Assembly: GCA_937897665.1 (NCBI GenBank)
Contig: CALCPB010000921.1
Location: forward strand, 1 to 6,963
DNA length: 6,963 nt
DNA from: an uncultured Halomicronema sp.
Lineage (GTDB): Bacteria > Cyanobacteriota > Cyanobacteriia > Phormidesmidales > Phormidesmidaceae
Reading direction: 5' to 3'
Made by a program: the position numbers and the translations under genes. Positions within the stretch are counted from its first letter, which is position 1, and every line of letters begins with the position of its first letter. The notes beneath the pieces are model-generated. The model was given only the letters and a program-made list of their open reading frames with translations. It was not told the DNA's origin and ran no database searches. Shown piece after piece: positions 5,507-6,963 of the stretch.

Positions 5507-6874
5507 ATGCTCTCTTTCAATTTTCTCGATTGGCCGACGGTCTTGACCTCGGTGATGGCTGAGGTACCGGCTGAAGAGGTCGCCCCCTTAGTGTTGGCGG
5601 GCGTTTTATTAAGTCTGATGGTGGTTTATCTAGCCAGCAAGCTGGGCGGCGAACTGTCGAAGCTAATGGGTCTGCCGCCGGTGTTGGGCGAGTTAATTAG
5701 CGGTGTGTTAGTGGGCGTTTCGGCGTTGCACTTGCTGGTGTTCCCAGAAGCAGGGGTAGAGGCGTCGAGTTCGGTGCTGATGGGAACGCTACAAACCCTG
5801 ATGGGTACCCCGGTAGAAACGCTGAATCAAGTGTTTCAGACCCAGGGAGAAATTATTTCAGTATTGGCAGAGTTGGGCGTGATCATTCTGCTGTTTGAGA
5901 TTGGCCTGGAGTCTGACCTGAAAGAATTACAAAAGGTGGGATATCAGGCGGCGATCGTGGCCGTTGTTGGTGTCGTCGCGCCCTTTGCTTTAGGGACGTT
6001 CGGCTTGATGGCGTTCTTTAATGTCGATGCCCTCCCGGCGATTTTTGCCGGGGCGGCGCTCACGGCGACCAGCATTGGAATCACCTCCAAGGTGTTGTCA
6101 GAACTGGGTCAGCTGCGATCGCGGGAAGGTCAAATCATTGTCGGCGCTGCGGTGATGGACGACGTGTTGGGCATTATTGTGCTGGCGGTGGTGGCGAGTC
6201 TGGCAAAAACTGGAGATGTCTCGATCATCAATGTCGTCACCCTGATCGCCAGTGCCAGTGGCTTTTTGCTGGGGGCCATTTTGGTAGGGCGCGGGTTTAA
6301 TAGTGTCTTTGGTACCATTGCCGACCGGTTGCAAACGCGTGGCAATTTGGTGATTCCGGCTTTGACCTTCGCGTTAGCACTGGCTTTTGTCGCTCAAGTC
6401 GTGCATCTAGAAGCGATCTTGGGCGCGTTTGCGGCGGGTTTGGTCTTAGATGAAACTGATCAGCGCAAAGAACTTGATCGACAGATTATCCCGATTGCTG
6501 ATGTGCTGGTGCCGATCTTTTTTGTCACTGTTGGGGCACGAGTGGACTTGAGCGTACTCAACCCGCTGTATCCTGAAAACCGCCCTGGCTTGGTGATTGC
6601 CGCCTTCTTAATTGTGGTGGCGATTATTGGCAAAACGATTACCGGCTGGGCTGTGTTTGGTAAAGAACCGGTCAATCGTCTGGCAGTAGGTGTGGGCATG
6701 ATTCCGCGGGGTGAAGTTGGCCTGGTGTTTGCGGGTATCGGCGCGGCCAGCGGTACGCTGGATCGACCACTGCAGGCGGCCATTATTGCGATGGTAATTT
6801 TGACAACGTTGGTGGCTCCGCTGCTGCTGCGATGGGCCTTTAGAGACGAAGAGGTGGTCGAGCCAGTGGTTTAG
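5507..6874 (+). CDS. nhaS3: CPA2-family Na+/H+ antiporter, NhaS3-like
   Basis: The 455-residue membrane protein belongs to the CPA2 cation/proton antiporters and most resembles cyanobacterial NhaS3, an essential Na+/H+ exchanger in Synechocystis. About 12-13 hydrophobic helices are visible between residues 27 and 443. GLPPVLGELISGVLVG (about 55-70) is the typical start of the transport core. TATSIGITSKVLSEL (186-200) corresponds to the broken helix, and Asp218-Asp219 (AAVMDDVLGII) to the ion-binding pair. KefC-type K+ systems have Gln-Asp there, so Asp-Asp favours Na+ exchange with net charge movement, as in NapA. Lys376 (IGKTITGW) may match the conserved helix-10 lysine. IPRGEVGLVFAG (399-410) is the family signature. 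There is no C-terminal TrkA-N domain, unlike KefC. The ATG at 5507 has AGGA 12 bases upstream, a weak site. The NhaS3 assignment within the NhaS paralogues is by recalled similarity. Downstream of bicA it could expel the Na+ that enters with bicarbonate. Confidence 0.86.
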   Translation: MLSFNFLDWPTVLTSVMAEVPAEEVAPLVLAGVLLSLMVVYLASKLGGELSKLMGLPPVLGELISGVLVGVSALHLLVFPEAGVEASSSVLMGTLQTLMGTPVETLNQVFQTQGEIISVLAELGVIILLFEIGLESDLKELQKVGYQAAIVAVVGVVAPFALGTFGLMAFFNVDALPAIFAGAALTATSIGITSKVLSELGQLRSREGQIIVGAAVMDDVLGIIVLAVVASLAKTGDVSIINVVTLIASASGFLLGAILVGRGFNSVFGTIADRLQTRGNLVIPALTFALALAFVAQVVHLEAILGAFAAGLVLDETDQRKELDRQIIPIADVLVPIFFVTVGARVDLSVLNPLYPENRPGLVIAAFLIVVAIIGKTITGWAVFGKEPVNRLAVGVGMIPRGEVGLVFAGIGAASGTLDRPLQAAIIAMVILTTLVAPLLLRWAFRDEEVVEPVV

Positions 6875-6876
6875 TT

Positions 6877-6956
6877 AACGCTGAGTCAGGGGTGAAATGA
6901 TGCAGCAGTCAACTGCGTAGTCGTTGCTGTGACTTGACTCGACGTGCCTGAGCGTT
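6877..6956 (+). other. Structured tail after the antiporter gene, possible terminator stem
   Basis: AACGCT (6877-6882) and CAGG (6887-6890) pair with CCTG-AGCGTT (6947-6956), giving ten base pairs with a four-base bulge. Inside, AGTCAA (6907-6912) pairs with TTGACT (6934-6939), and CAGCA (6903-6907) alternatively with TGCTG (6925-6929). The loop is long and no T-run follows before the window ends, so it may be a structured 3' end rather than a standard terminator. Confidence 0.3.
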
Positions 6957-6963
6957 CCTTGGC

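Larger units (their letters stand above)
1151..6122. repeat. HIP1 octamers (GCGATCGC), ten dispersed copies
   Basis: Exact copies begin at 1151, 1852, 1985, 2378, 3198, 3288, 3331, 4940, 5455 and 6115. HIP1 is the highly iterated palindrome typical of many cyanobacterial genomes and is associated with methylation of its GATC/CGATCG core. Seven copies are inside genes and three are intergenic (3288, 3331, 5455). The copies at 3198, 3288 and 3331 fall within 141 bases. Confidence 0.95.

Noticed and set aside
1151..6122. HIP1 copies as a CRISPR or mobile-element repeat
   Set aside because: They are isolated 8-base palindromes at irregular spacing, mostly inside intact genes, as expected for genome-wide HIP1 rather than an array or transposon end.

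Overview
The window is cyanobacterial chromosome. It holds the start of petB (cytochrome b6), a photosystem II D1-processing protease (ctpA), a BicA-type SulP bicarbonate transporter and an NhaS3-like cation/proton antiporter. It also carries ten exact copies of the palindrome GCGATCGC (HIP1) in under 7 kb, where chance predicts about one per 65 kb. Both the gene set and the HIP1 density point to an oxygenic cyanobacterium. The genus cannot be read from this alone; a coastal, saline or alkaline lifestyle is only a guess from the Na+-dependent bicarbonate uptake gene.

Layout. (1) 1-418, minus strand: the first 139 codons of petB, cut by the window edge. (2) 419-714: the divergent control region between petB and ctpA, with a plausible ctpA promoter. 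(3) 715-1950, plus: ctpA, exported to the lumen or periplasm. (4) 1940-3208, plus: an HD-domain phosphohydrolase of the SAMHD1/dNTPase-like group, starting at GTG inside the end of ctpA (11-base overlap). (5) 3209-3562: a 354-base intergenic region with inverted repeats, two HIP1 copies, a TATAAA box, a LysR-like dyad and a five-codon leader ORF behind a very strong ribosome binding site. (6) 3563-5257, plus: bicA. (7) 5258-5506: a 249-base spacer with competing hairpins and an AT-rich dyad cluster. (8) 5507-6874, plus: the NhaS3-like antiporter. (9) 6875-6963: a structured tail, possibly the upstream part of a terminator.

Functionally there are two modules. The left one is photosynthetic electron transport and PSII assembly (petB, ctpA), with a nucleotide-hydrolase-like gene probably translationally coupled to ctpA. 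The right one is inorganic carbon uptake: BicA brings in HCO3- with Na+, and the antiporter could export that Na+ in exchange for H+. All full-length genes look intact with family-typical key residues. I see no mobile element, tRNA, rRNA or CRISPR array, and no clearly novel system. The most interesting signals are in the bicA leader and in the ctpA-HD gene overlap.
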